From Bacillota bacterium (GTDB taxonomy: Bacteria; Bacillota; Sulfobacillia; JAJYWN01; JAJZPE01): 42,225 nucleotides of DNA. The stretch's first letter is position 1, and each line of letters starts with the position of its first letter. The DNA is taken from NCBI GenBank assembly GCA_021811325.1, contig JAJZPE010000009.1, forward strand, positions 1-42,225, written 5' to 3'. Both the position numbers and the translations under genes were made by a program. The notes under the pieces were generated by a model. That model saw only the letters and a list, made by a program, of their open reading frames with translations, searched no databases and was not told the DNA's origin. Below are positions 25,593 through 35,065 of this stretch, piece after piece.

Positions 25593-26621
25593 TTACTCCG
25601 GCGGCACCGGGGTCTCGAAGACGGCGCCCTTCTCCCCGGTGAGGACGAAGAGCCGGCGGTCGTCGTCGGAGACCCGCAGGGCGGTGGGCCCGACCTCCGG
25701 CGGGAGGGTTCCGATGGCGGTCCGCTTGTTCCCGGCCATGTCCCACGCCCAGAGGATGACGGCGCGACGGCCCCGTGTCAGGTGGTAAAGTCTCCAGCCA
25801 TGCCCCGAAGGGATGGCTTCCGGCACGGCCAGCCTGTCGCGGTGGCCAAGAGACCTCCAGGCGACATCGTAGACATTGAGACGCCAAGGTCGGCCCCGGC
25901 TTATGGTCCAGACGCGGTTCCCCCGGGAGTTGACCCCAGCGGCCTTGACCCCCGCCGCCTTGGGGCCCAGCCCCACCTGGCCATCATCGAGGTCCCAGAT
26001 GGCCAGTCGCCCTTTGGACACGCCGAGCAGCTGAGTCCCGACCCCGCCCCAGAAGGCGTTGGTGAACGAAGACCCCGGAAGTAGAGAGAACCCGGCGGGA
26101 AACGGCCTGTCTTCCCACTGCCCGGTGGCTTGGCGGATGTGCAAGGCGTCTCCCGTGAACAGGGTGAGCCGGCCCTGCGGGTCCCAGCCCCCGCCGCGGG
26201 CCTTCCCGACGGCCCGTTCCGGGATGTCGTTGGTGTCCAGCGTCCGCCCAGCCGGGCCATACAGGCAGAGCAGCTGTTTACCGTCCTTGGTCGAAATCAC
26301 ATAGGCCAGGATGTTCCCGTCGGTCGACCAACCGATGATGCCGTCAAGCCTGGCCTTGGCGAGGACGAAGGTGGCCCCGCCGCGGCTCATGGCCAGCGAG
26401 GCCTGGGCGGCCCCCGGCTCGATGTAGCCGATGGCGGCCACCTCGTACCGCGAGTTCCAGAGGAACTCGGAAACGACGCCATCGACCCGGACCGGCGTCC
26501 TTGACCAGGCCGGGGCGGCGGGTGGCGACGCGGCCGGCGCGGGACCGGCGAGGCTCAGAAAAAGACCGAGGAGGGCGGTTGAAACGACAAACCTGACCTG
26601 ATTCGAGACTCTGTCCTTCAT
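25593..26621 (-). CDS. Secreted beta-propeller-like protein of unknown function
   Basis: Signal peptide-like N-terminus; repeated W/G/D blade-like segments. Confidence 0.6.
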   Translation of the reverse strand: MKDRVSNQVRFVVSTALLGLFLSLAGPAPAASPPAAPAWSRTPVRVDGVVSEFLWNSRYEVAAIGYIEPGAAQASLAMSRGGATFVLAKARLDGIIGWSTDGNILAYVISTKDGKQLLCLYGPAGRTLDTNDIPERAVGKARGGGWDPQGRLTLFTGDALHIRQATGQWEDRPFPAGFSLLPGSSFTNAFWGGVGTQLLGVSKGRLAIWDLDDGQVGLGPKAAGVKAAGVNSRGNRVWTISRGRPWRLNVYDVAWRSLGHRDRLAVPEAIPSGHGWRLYHLTRGRRAVILWAWDMAGNKRTAIGTLPPEVGPTALRVSDDDRRLFVLTGEKGAVFETPVPPE

Positions 26622-26679
26622 CCCGGGGACTCACCTTCCAGCTGATGGTGCGCCCTCATAGCATACCCAACAGCGAAAA

Positions 26680-26708
26680 AGCGCCGCCGGTCCGCCCGGC
26701 GGCGCTGT
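26680..26708 (-). terminator. Terminator downstream of ytxC
   Basis: GCGCCGCCGGGcggaCCGGCGGCGCtttttc. Confidence 0.8.
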
Positions 26709-26721
26709 GCTTCCAATGGAC

Positions 26722-27654
26722 TTATGGCCGCCACGATTTCCCCTTGACCTGGACCGGCTTCAACAGCCCATGCTCCTCGCACATCCGGCAGCCGTAGCAG
26801 AACTTGGCCCGGTCGCCAAAGACGTTCCTGATGGTCTCCAGGGTCTCATCGGTGCCTTTGGCTTTCCGGGTGTGCACGGTCAGGGTCTTCGGAGCAATTG
26901 TTATCAGTGCGCTGACCAGCAGGTCCTCGTAGTTGACTTCGCTCTCAATCATCTCCGCGACGAACCCCTCGAGATATTCGTTGTTGATCACGTTCTGCTG
27001 CGAATCCACCAGCTTGAAGGTGCCGTCTGGGCTGAGAAAGACGTGGACCAGGTCCAGCTTGGGCTCTTGAGCATCGACGAAGTACTTGAGGAGTCGGATG
27101 AACTCGTGGTACTCGCGCTCCAGGAGGAAGTCGTCGACCGCCTGGTCCACGGCGTCCTCGAGGTCAGCCACGTAGTCCCTCAGCCGGAAGGTGATGAACC
27201 CTTCAATGACGAGCTCCGAGTTGCCCCTCAGGTACTCGAGGAGCTTCTCCAGGACACGCCCCTTGCGGTTGATCTTATAGAGGACCTCGGCGTCCTTGCC
27301 GCCGATCTCGCCGGTCAGACCCCGCCGGGTGTAATCGTAAATGGCGTCCTGCTCCTGCTGGTTAAAATAGTAATAGTCCGCCCGGATCATCTTCCGGATG
27401 AGGTTCCGCTCCCACTCGTTGATGATCACATCGGAGAGGGCGTTGGCCACGTAGTGCTGGAAGGACTCGACCGCTTCAGGCCGGTTGAGCTTACGATGCT
27501 CGCCGAGCCGACAATCGAGGAAATGGAGGCTGCCACGGTCGGACTCGCTGATCGACACGTTCAGGCCCTCTTCCTCCAGGAAACGGAACTCTGAGGACAG
27601 CCGCTCCCGGATCGGTTCGACTTCTTCAGAGGTTCCGATGGCAAGGACTTCCAT
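26722..27654 (-). CDS. ytxC: YtxC-like sporulation protein
   Basis: NEWERNLIRKMIRADYYYFNQQEQDAIYDYTRR...EFIRLLKYFVDAQEPKLDLVHV; two genes upstream of thrS; ORF track extends artefactually to 27882. Confidence 0.75.
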   Translation of the reverse strand: MEVLAIGTSEEVEPIRERLSSEFRFLEEEGLNVSISESDRGSLHFLDCRLGEHRKLNRPEAVESFQHYVANALSDVIINEWERNLIRKMIRADYYYFNQQEQDAIYDYTRRGLTGEIGGKDAEVLYKINRKGRVLEKLLEYLRGNSELVIEGFITFRLRDYVADLEDAVDQAVDDFLLEREYHEFIRLLKYFVDAQEPKLDLVHVFLSPDGTFKLVDSQQNVINNEYLEGFVAEMIESEVNYEDLLVSALITIAPKTLTVHTRKAKGTDETLETIRNVFGDRAKFCYGCRMCEEHGLLKPVQVKGKSWRP

Positions 27655-27945
27655 GACCGATCGCGCTCCCTTCCGCTGTTCTATTATATGTGCCGCAAAC
27701 TGGCCGTATACGGTAGCGGGCTGGTCGGGTCTACCATTTTGCGGCCGGCGATGACCCACGAATAGCTGCGCTGACCGTCGCCGCCCGGCTGCCCGAGACC
27801 CCATTTTGCTGGTAAAGCCAGGGTGACGCGGGCCGTTCCAGCGGTCCCGCCCGCGCCGGCGTGGCGTGGTATTTCCTGGCAAAAACCGCCGTCGTCGCTC
27901 AGCGATTCCTGGCCCTGGGAACTCCGCGTCAGAGGCCGGGCAACG

Positions 27946-27976
27946 ATGAAAAGCCGCCCGTCGGGCGGCTTTTCAT
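27946..27976. terminator. Bidirectional terminator
   Basis: GAAAAGCCGCCcgtcGGGCGGCTTTTC. Confidence 0.75.
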
Positions 27977-28025
27977 GGCTATGCCTGGGTTGAGACGGCG
28001 CTATCGGACAGGCGGGGCCGACGGC

Positions 28026-28925
28026 TCAGAACGAGGTCAACTGGTCCAGTATGCCCCGCCGCTTGGCCAGGCGCTCGGCGCCGAAGAAGGCGGCGAAGGA
28101 GAGGACGCCAAAGACCACCGTGCTGAGCGCGAGCCAGTTGAGGATGGTCCCGTTGGACAGGCCGGCCAGCGCCTGGCTGTTGCCGTGGCCGAAGAGGCCG
28201 CGCTTCATGCCCTCGTTCCACCAGGTGAAGGGGACCCACCTGGCGACGGCCTGCACCCAGTGGGGCAGGATGTCGATCGGGAAGAGGAACCCGCAGGCGA
28301 GGTAGAACACACCGGCGGCGACCTCGGAGACCATCCCGGCCTGCCGGGCGGTGATCATCATCCAGCCCGCGAGGGCCAGGCCGAGCCCGGTGGCGCTGAT
28401 TATCCCCAGGGTGAAGGCGGTCAGGAAGTAGGGCCAGTCGATGGTCGCCCAGTACAACCGCAGCCCGAGGGCAAGCTTGCCGGCGGCCAGGAGGATGACG
28501 ATCGAGAGGGTCGTGACGAGGAACTTGGCCACGGCCCGCCCGAGCAGGTACCAGTAGAGGTGGGACGTGCCGATGTAGACATACCTAATCATCTCGTAGT
28601 GCTCGCGGTCCTCGTGGATGACCCAGGACATGCCGAAGAGGACGCCCCCGAGGTAGGTGAAGAGGGCGTTGCCCGTATAGATCTGGGCGAAGAGGTCCGT
28701 CTGGGTGTTCGTCCGAGTGGCCACGAGGTACATGACGACCACGATGAGGGCCCCGGAGAGCGGCCGGACGAGGGTGAAGACGCTGAAGGTGAAGAGGTCG
28801 GTCCAGTTGGATTCGATCTGCCAGCCGAGCCAGGCGGCCGGAGCGAAGGACCGCCAGGCCTCCCGGAACGATTGGCAGGGCCGGGGCCCCTCCTTCTTTT
28901 CGATGCTGACCTCACCTATTGCCAT
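28026..28925 (-). CDS. ABC-2 type transporter permease
   Basis: Multiple TM segments; overlaps second permease. Confidence 0.8.
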   Translation of the reverse strand: MAIGEVSIEKKEGPRPCQSFREAWRSFAPAAWLGWQIESNWTDLFTFSVFTLVRPLSGALIVVVMYLVATRTNTQTDLFAQIYTGNALFTYLGGVLFGMSWVIHEDREHYEMIRYVYIGTSHLYWYLLGRAVAKFLVTTLSIVILLAAGKLALGLRLYWATIDWPYFLTAFTLGIISATGLGLALAGWMMITARQAGMVSEVAAGVFYLACGFLFPIDILPHWVQAVARWVPFTWWNEGMKRGLFGHGNSQALAGLSNGTILNWLALSTVVFGVLSFAAFFGAERLAKRRGILDQLTSF

Positions 28926-29755
28926 TTAAGAGTCAACCTCCCCTGGCGCTTGGCCAGGTCTTCGAGGTACTTGAGGGCTTTCCAGGCGGCGAGCAGGGTG
29001 ATCGCGCCGCTGGCCGCGAGGCCGAGGACTTCCCAGCCCAGCGAGATAAAACCGATGCCCGGGTCGTCGAAGACGAGTTGCCGGAGGGCGTCCATCCCCA
29101 GAGTGAGCGGGATGACGCAGGCCGCCGCGGCGGTCCAGAAGCCCAGGGCCTTGACCGGGAAGTTGATCCCAGAGAGGAGGAAGACCGGCTCCTGGAAGAG
29201 GTTCGAGAGGTTCCAGGCGTCGCGCCCGTAGACGAGGAAGAGCGAGGCGGCCGTCATCCCGAGGCCATAGAGGGCCACGAGGGTCAACAGGAAGATGCCC
29301 AGGACCGCCAGCGGGTTCGCCACCTGGAACCTGACGCCGAAGATGAGGGCCCCCATGGCCACCGTGGCCACGGCGCGGACGGTCGTCTGGAAGATGCCGC
29401 CGAAAGACATCCCGAACAGGACGGCCATCGGCGAGATGGGCGCCAGCATATACAGCTCGAGGTGCCCGATCTCGCGCTCCCAATAGAACTGGGCGGCCAT
29501 CGACCAGAGGACGTTGAGCCAGTAGGCGGTCATCAGGGCGCCGAGGATGACGAAGCCGTCGTAGGCCCGCGGCGCGCCCATCGACCGGTACAGGTAGACG
29601 TAGGCGGCGATGTTGAAGAGGGGCATGAAGATATCCATGAGCAGCCAGGAAAGCTCGCGGTTGACCCCGATGACCCGGACGTAGGCCCGGCCCCAGGCGG
29701 CCCGGAGGTTGTTCCGCAGGGCCCGGGGGATGGTGTCAGTGGTTTCCGTTCTCAT
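28916..29755 (-). CDS. ABC-2 type transporter permease
   Basis: Multiple TM segments; NLFQEPVFLLSGINFPVKALGFW. Confidence 0.82.
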   Translation of the reverse strand: MRTETTDTIPRALRNNLRAAWGRAYVRVIGVNRELSWLLMDIFMPLFNIAAYVYLYRSMGAPRAYDGFVILGALMTAYWLNVLWSMAAQFYWEREIGHLELYMLAPISPMAVLFGMSFGGIFQTTVRAVATVAMGALIFGVRFQVANPLAVLGIFLLTLVALYGLGMTAASLFLVYGRDAWNLSNLFQEPVFLLSGINFPVKALGFWTAAAACVIPLTLGMDALRQLVFDDPGIGFISLGWEVLGLAASGAITLLAAWKALKYLEDLAKRQGRLTLKWQ

Positions 29756-30809
29756 CGAGTTTCCTCCCAACGATGGACAGGAACACGTCCTCGAGGGTCA
29801 CTTCCTTCTTGCGGAAGGCGAGGACCTTGGCCCCGCAATCGGCGACATAGCCGAGGAGCGGCTGGACGGCCCCATCTTCTTCGATGATCAAGGTGGCCTC
29901 GGCCTTCCCCGCGGCGGCTTCGGTCTGGAGGGCCGCCCGGCGGACGCCCGGTATGGCGGTAAGGCCGCTTTCGCTGACCCCCTCTCCGTTGGCCAGTTCC
30001 AGTTCGACGGCGCTGTCGCGGCCTAGGGAACGTTTGAGGCTGTCGGGCGAATCGCAGGCCAGGACGCGGCCGCTGTCGATGATGGCCACGCGGTCGCACA
30101 TCTCGTCGGCTTCGGCCATGTAGTGCGTGGTCAGAAGGACCGTGCGGTCGGGCCGGGCCTTGACCCAGTCCTTGACAAACTGCCGGATGGTCTTTGACAC
30201 ACTGACGTCGAGTCCCAGGGTCGGCTCGTCGAGGAAGAGCACCCGCGGGTCGCTGATGAAGCCACGGATGAAGTTCATCTTTTGCCGCATCCCCGTGGAC
30301 AGCTTGCTTATCTTCGTGTTGGCCTGGTCCTTGAAGCCGATGACCTCCATCAGTTCATCGATACGGCGCAGGGCCTCGCGCGAATCGAGCCCATAGAACT
30401 GCGAAAACATCCAGAGGGTCTCGCGGACCGTGAGCGCGCCGTAGCCGGAGTGCTCGCCGCCGGAGACCATGTTGATGAGCTTCTTGACCTGGCCGGGTTT
30501 CTCTTTCACGTCGTAGCCGCAGACCCAGGCCCGGCCGGTGGTCGGGTACATGAGGGTCGCGAGAATCTTGATGAGGGTGGTCTTCCCAGCCCCGTTCGGG
30601 CCTAGGAGGCCGAAGAGCTCGCCCTCCCGCACCTCGAGGTTGATGCCGTCTAGGGCCACGAAGTCCTGGGGCTTGGCCCGCTTATCGCCTTCCGCGCCCG
30701 CGGCGCCGCTTGCGCTGTTCGCGCCCTTCTTCTTGGCCTGGCTTTTGTCGCGGAAAGTGCGCCGAAGGTCCTCGGTCCGGATGGCCCATGTGGTTGTGGT
30801 GGCCGTCAT
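29736..30809 (-). CDS. ABC exporter ATPase (DrrA/CcmA-like)
   Basis: GPNGAGKTTLIKIL, LSTGMRQKMNFIRGFISDPRVLFLDEPTLGLD, TTHYMAEADEMCD. Confidence 0.93.
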   Translation of the reverse strand: MTATTTTWAIRTEDLRRTFRDKSQAKKKGANSASGAAGAEGDKRAKPQDFVALDGINLEVREGELFGLLGPNGAGKTTLIKILATLMYPTTGRAWVCGYDVKEKPGQVKKLINMVSGGEHSGYGALTVRETLWMFSQFYGLDSREALRRIDELMEVIGFKDQANTKISKLSTGMRQKMNFIRGFISDPRVLFLDEPTLGLDVSVSKTIRQFVKDWVKARPDRTVLLTTHYMAEADEMCDRVAIIDSGRVLACDSPDSLKRSLGRDSAVELELANGEGVSESGLTAIPGVRRAALQTEAAAGKAEATLIIEEDGAVQPLLGYVADCGAKVLAFRKKEVTLEDVFLSIVGRKLDENGNH

Positions 30810-30844
30810 AGTCGTTGGTCTTCTCCCCTTTCACCCGGCTCCCA

Positions 30845-30881
30845 AACAAAAACCCCGCGGGTCGCGCGACCCGTGGGGTTC
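30845..30881 (-). terminator. Terminator/attenuator-like hairpin in the ABC-2 exporter leader
   Basis: AACCCCACGGGTCgcGCGACCCGCGGGGTTtttgttt upstream of the ATPase start. Confidence 0.6.
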
Positions 30882-31092
30882 ATCAGCCTTTGTCGTCCTT
30901 GTGGACTACCGGTCAGTCATTACCGGAGGCAGAAGTGACCCAGGTTCACGTGATCCTGACAAACGGGCACAGTTGTCCCGCCCCGCTCCAGAGAGCGCCG
31001 CTCCGATGCTCCGGAACCGCAGGAAGCTCAAGATCATTTGAGTCACCCCCTTCTCCGATGGTCGCCCCCCACCGGGCGCACACAACGCCTAA

Positions 31093-31122
31093 ATCTTACC
31101 ACGAGCCCCAGGCACCCGTCAA
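31093..31122 (-). promoter_or_regulatory. SigmaA-like promoter of the ABC-2 exporter operon
   Basis: TTGACG-18-TAAGAT. Confidence 0.5.
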
Positions 31123-31128
31123 GCGCGC

Positions 31129-31176
31129 AAATTTGCTCAAGCCCGTAAATTTGCTCAAATGGGTCTGTTTCCTCAA
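31129..31176 (-). repeat. Three 18-bp-phased direct repeats upstream of the -35
   Basis: TTGAGCAAATTT (31140-31129), TTGAGCAAATTT (31158-31147), degenerate TTGAGGAAACAG (31176-31165). Confidence 0.65.
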
Positions 31177-31312
31177 TCCCGACAGCCAGAGCCATGCCCG
31201 ACCGTGCCAGCGTCATCAGGGCCAGCACCGCGAGGCCGCACAGCACCGCTGAAGAGCGCCTCATGCCGCACCTCCCGGCCGTCGTAATGGCCTGCCCGAA
31301 CGGGCGACACGG

Positions 31313-32311
31313 TCACCAATCCGGGTCCGAGAGGACCTCCTCGACGACCGCCGGATCGCCTTGTTCTAAGGCCACCAGCAACTTGAGCCGGGTCTTCTGG
31401 GCGTTTCGGTTACTGAAGAAGACCCCCCGCTCGCGCATGTCCTTCTCGCTCCCGGCGAAACCGTAGGTCCCCGTGAGGAGCGGCCCTTCCGGCACCCGGG
31501 TGCACATGACCACTTTGGTCCCCTGTCTCATGGCCTTGTCGACATAGGGCAAGGCCTTCTGCGGCACGTGGCCTCCCCCCACCGCCTCGAGGACGAGCCC
31601 GTCAGGCCGGGCGCCGATGACGGCCTCGAGGAACTCGGGTTCCGGGTCGATGGCCATCTTCACCATGGCCACCTTGTGGGTGATCGCCGTCACCGGCAGG
31701 GCCCGCCGCCGCCGCGGGCTCCTGGCGAAGGTCACGCGGTCTTCGAAAACGGCGCCGATGGGCCCGAACCCGGGCGAGCGGAACGTCTCGACGCTCTGGG
31801 TGTGGAACTTCGAGACCTCACTGGCGGCGTGGATGAGCCCGTTGAGGACGACGAGCACCCCGCGGTCCACGGCCTCGGGTGTGGCCGCCACTTTGACCGA
31901 CTGGTAGACGTTGGCCGGCCCGTCGGCGCCGGGCAGGGCCGAGTGACGCATGGCCCCGGTGACCACCACCGGCTTGCCCCTCCCCAGGTCGAGGTCGAGG
32001 AAGTACGCCGTCTCTTCGAGGGTGTCCGTGCCATGCGTGACGACGGCGCCGTGGACGCCAGGGTCGGCGAGGCGCTCGCGGATGCGCTCGGCCAGGGTCA
32101 TGAGGTGCTGAAAGGTGATGGAGGGACCGGGAAGGTTACAGACCTGCTCGTACTCGACCCTGGCGACCTGCGCGAGACCCGGGACGGCCCGGACCAGGTC
32201 GGCCGCGGTCAGGGCCGGCGTGGCTCCCCCGCCGCCCGGTCCCTGCCCGGGGGCGGAACTCATGGCGATAGTCCCTCCGGTGGCTAAGAGTACGACAGCC
32301 GCTTGGGTCAT
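31313..32311 (-). CDS. ansA: L-asparaginase (type I-like)
   Basis: VVLLATGGTIAM, GAVVTHGTDTLEETAYFLDL, VVTGAMR. Confidence 0.93.
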   Translation of the reverse strand: MTQAAVVLLATGGTIAMSSAPGQGPGGGGATPALTAADLVRAVPGLAQVARVEYEQVCNLPGPSITFQHLMTLAERIRERLADPGVHGAVVTHGTDTLEETAYFLDLDLGRGKPVVVTGAMRHSALPGADGPANVYQSVKVAATPEAVDRGVLVVLNGLIHAASEVSKFHTQSVETFRSPGFGPIGAVFEDRVTFARSPRRRRALPVTAITHKVAMVKMAIDPEPEFLEAVIGARPDGLVLEAVGGGHVPQKALPYVDKAMRQGTKVVMCTRVPEGPLLTGTYGFAGSEKDMRERGVFFSNRNAQKTRLKLLVALEQGDPAVVEEVLSDPDW

Positions 32312-32314
32312 TGG

Positions 32315-33520
32315 TCATCCTCCATTCAGTCCGGCGCTCTCCCCAACCCCCTCGGCCATTGACGCCAGCAGTCCGAGGACCTCCGTCAGGACGGCGGGGT
32401 CCGCAGCCAGGCCGCGCTCGTAGAAGAAAAGGCCGAAGTGCCCCACCTCGAAGCCCTCCAGGCCGACCCGTCCGAACCGGAGCAGCCCCGCCCGGACATC
32501 GGGACCGAGGATGACCGGCATGGCCGCCGGGTCCAGGGCCCTGACTTTGAACCGTTCGTCGAAAGCGGCGTCGCCGGAGGGCGTGTATCGGAAACCGGAC
32601 GGCGCGTCGTCGGCGTCGTAGATGGTCAGTCCCTTGAGTCCGCTCCTCAGGTGAACGGCGACTCTGGTGGCTTCCGTCACTCCGGACTTCAGCCCGGATG
32701 CGAAGGGCCGACGGACGGTCACCAGCAAGCCGCGGAAGCGCCCGATGACATAGGGGTAATGGCCGCCGGCCTTGAGGGCGAAGACGTCACCCGGGTACAG
32801 CCTCTCGAGCTCTCGGACCAGCCCCTGGCCGGCCTGCTCGGCCGGTTGGCCGATGACGGTCAGGCCTTGCGCATCGGCCAACGCCTTCAGCCCGCCGACG
32901 TACCTCGCGCGGTCGTTGCCGACCAGGTCGACGACGGTGACGATGGCCGCCAGAAGCAATCCCACGAGGCCGGGCCAGAGGACGGGCAGGGCGAGCAGGG
33001 TGACCACACCGATGACGCCCAGGACGACCGCGCCGATCAAGACCAGGCGCCTCGCCGGGGTCATCGCGCTGAGGAACCGCCGAATGCGCACCCCTCCGCT
33101 GGACGCCGCCCGTCGGGCCGGCCTCGCCCGGGCCGGCCTCGGGCCCCGCCGGTAAGCATCCCCCACGGTCGTGCCCCAAGGCCCCCCGATTGACCGGGCG
33201 TGACCGCCGGGAATGAACTCCCCCGCGTCGGGATAGATGATGGGCCGGTCGGGTCGCTCGGGCCGCTGGCGCCGCTCGGGCCGCTGGCGCCGCTCGGGCG
33301 GCTCCGGCCGGTTCCGGTCGGGAGCGCTCCCCTTGGCCGCGCGCCGGCCGCCCAAAATGGCCATCGCGCCCGCGCCGAACAGCACGAGCGACACCAGCAC
33401 CACAGCGACGGTGGCCGCCAGGGCCAGACGTTTCTCGGCCGGCGCCACCACAAAGGCCAGCCCCACCGCGACGAGGACCGCGGCGATCGACAGCCAGACC
33501 GATGCGGGCAAGCGCTTCAC
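32315..33520 (-). CDS. Membrane protein of unknown function with Arg/Pro-rich cytoplasmic linker
   Basis: TM segments; PERRQRPERRQRPERPDRP segment. Confidence 0.6.
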   Translation of the reverse strand: MKRLPASVWLSIAAVLVAVGLAFVVAPAEKRLALAATVAVVLVSLVLFGAGAMAILGGRRAAKGSAPDRNRPEPPERRQRPERRQRPERPDRPIIYPDAGEFIPGGHARSIGGPWGTTVGDAYRRGPRPARARPARRAASSGGVRIRRFLSAMTPARRLVLIGAVVLGVIGVVTLLALPVLWPGLVGLLLAAIVTVVDLVGNDRARYVGGLKALADAQGLTVIGQPAEQAGQGLVRELERLYPGDVFALKAGGHYPYVIGRFRGLLVTVRRPFASGLKSGVTEATRVAVHLRSGLKGLTIYDADDAPSGFRYTPSGDAAFDERFKVRALDPAAMPVILGPDVRAGLLRFGRVGLEGFEVGHFGLFFYERGLAADPAVLTEVLGLLASMAEGVGESAGLNGG

Positions 33521-33829
33521 ATCGGGTGCCTCCTCACGAGGTCGGCCGGAATCCTCTCATAACCGCTTTACTCCATCACGGGCTCATTCTCCTCCCATGC
33601 TTTGCCAAGTAACGGGCCTGCGTGGACGAGCCACCATATATTGGTCCCAGCGGCAGGAGATTAGCGCAATTGGCTGAATATGAACTTATCAGACTCATCG
33701 GCTGCATAACGGCCCAAAATCAGTCTCCTGACGAAAGGGGGGCTCACAACGAAAGACAGGCTACGGTCCAAGACGCTGTTCTGATCGCGGGTCTGAGGAT
33801 CAACTAGAGGGAGGTGCGGGTTTAACCTT

Positions 33830-34993
33830 ATGGGTAAGAGGAAATGGCTTGTTCTTTTGGTCATTGGTCTCCTGTTGGTGAGCACCGCGGCAGGCTGCGC
33901 GAAACCCAAGGTCATCAAGGTTGCCAGCGTCAGTCCTCTTTCGGGGTCGCAGTCATCGATGGGTGAGGCGATCAAGCTCGGGGTCCAGATGGCCGTCGAC
34001 GAGAACAAGGAGAAGTTCAAGAAACTCGGCTATGACCTGCAGTTCGTCCCGCAGGACGATCAGGCCGACCCCAAGGTCGGGGTGGCCGTGGCCGAGAAGC
34101 TCATTGCCGACAAGGACGTCCTCCTGGTGGTTGGTCACCTGAACTCGAACGTGGCCATCCCTTCGTCGGTGGTCTACGCCAAGGACAACTTAACCCAGGT
34201 CTCCCCGGCGAACACCAACCCGGCGGTCACCGACCGCAGGCTGCCCAACGTCAACCGCATCTGTGGCCGCGACGACTTCCAGGGCCCGTGGGGCGCGCGG
34301 TACGCCGCCGAGACCCTGAAGGCCAAGTCCGTCTTCATCATCCACGATAAGACCACCTACGGTCAGGGCGTGGCCGACGAGTTCCGCAAGAAGGCCGAGG
34401 CAATCGGGGTCAAGGTTCTCGGCTTCGAGGGCATCACCCCCGGAGAGGTCGACTTCAGCTCGGTTCTCAACCAGGCCAAGGTGAAGAAGCCGGACGTCAT
34501 ATATTACGGCGGGATGTACCCCGAAGCCGGCCAGCTGGTCAAGCAAGCTCGGGAAAAGAAGATCACGGCTTACTTCATGGGGGCCGACGGCCTAGACGAC
34601 AAGGGCCTGGTTGACATCGCCGGCAAGGACGCGGTCGGGGTGGTCTACACGACGGCCGCCGGCGATGTGACCAAGAGCGACGCCGGTAAGGCCTTCGCCG
34701 CCAAGTACAAGGCGAAGTTCGGCAAAGACATCGGCGCCTACTCGGCCTATGGCTATGACTCCACCAACATCGGTCTTCTGGCCATCGAGGCGGCGATCAA
34801 GGCCAACAACGGCAAGAAACCGGCCCGGCTCCAAGTCTCCACTGAAACCCGCAAGGTCCGGTACCAGGGCATCGTTGGACCGGTCTCCTTCGACGACAAG
34901 GGCGATAACCTGAGCGCGAAGATTTACATCTTCGAGATCAAGGAACAGAAATACCCAGGCACTCTCGTGGCGGAGCTGGCCGGGAAGCCATAA
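33830..34993 (+). CDS. livJ: Branched-chain amino acid ABC transporter substrate-binding lipoprotein
   Basis: Lipobox LLVSTAAGC; VASVSPLSGSQSSMGEAIKLGVQMAVDE; followed by livHMGF. Confidence 0.93.
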   Translation: MGKRKWLVLLVIGLLLVSTAAGCAKPKVIKVASVSPLSGSQSSMGEAIKLGVQMAVDENKEKFKKLGYDLQFVPQDDQADPKVGVAVAEKLIADKDVLLVVGHLNSNVAIPSSVVYAKDNLTQVSPANTNPAVTDRRLPNVNRICGRDDFQGPWGARYAAETLKAKSVFIIHDKTTYGQGVADEFRKKAEAIGVKVLGFEGITPGEVDFSSVLNQAKVKKPDVIYYGGMYPEAGQLVKQAREKKITAYFMGADGLDDKGLVDIAGKDAVGVVYTTAAGDVTKSDAGKAFAAKYKAKFGKDIGAYSAYGYDSTNIGLLAIEAAIKANNGKKPARLQVSTETRKVRYQGIVGPVSFDDKGDNLSAKIYIFEIKEQKYPGTLVAELAGKP

Positions 34994-35065
34994 ACAGGCG
35001 GCGGGCGGCGGGGGGCCGACCGATGGCCCCCCAGCCGCGCCCCCGGAAAGGACGAGAAGCGGTCA

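Noticed and set aside
28919-29887. 322-aa + strand ORF opposite the ABC-2 permease
   Set aside because: Shadow ORF with biased Glu/Asp/Gly composition
31043-31264. 73-aa minus ORF with signal-like N-terminus
   Set aside because: Overlaps the promoter, phased repeats and leader of the exporter operon; no homologous features seen
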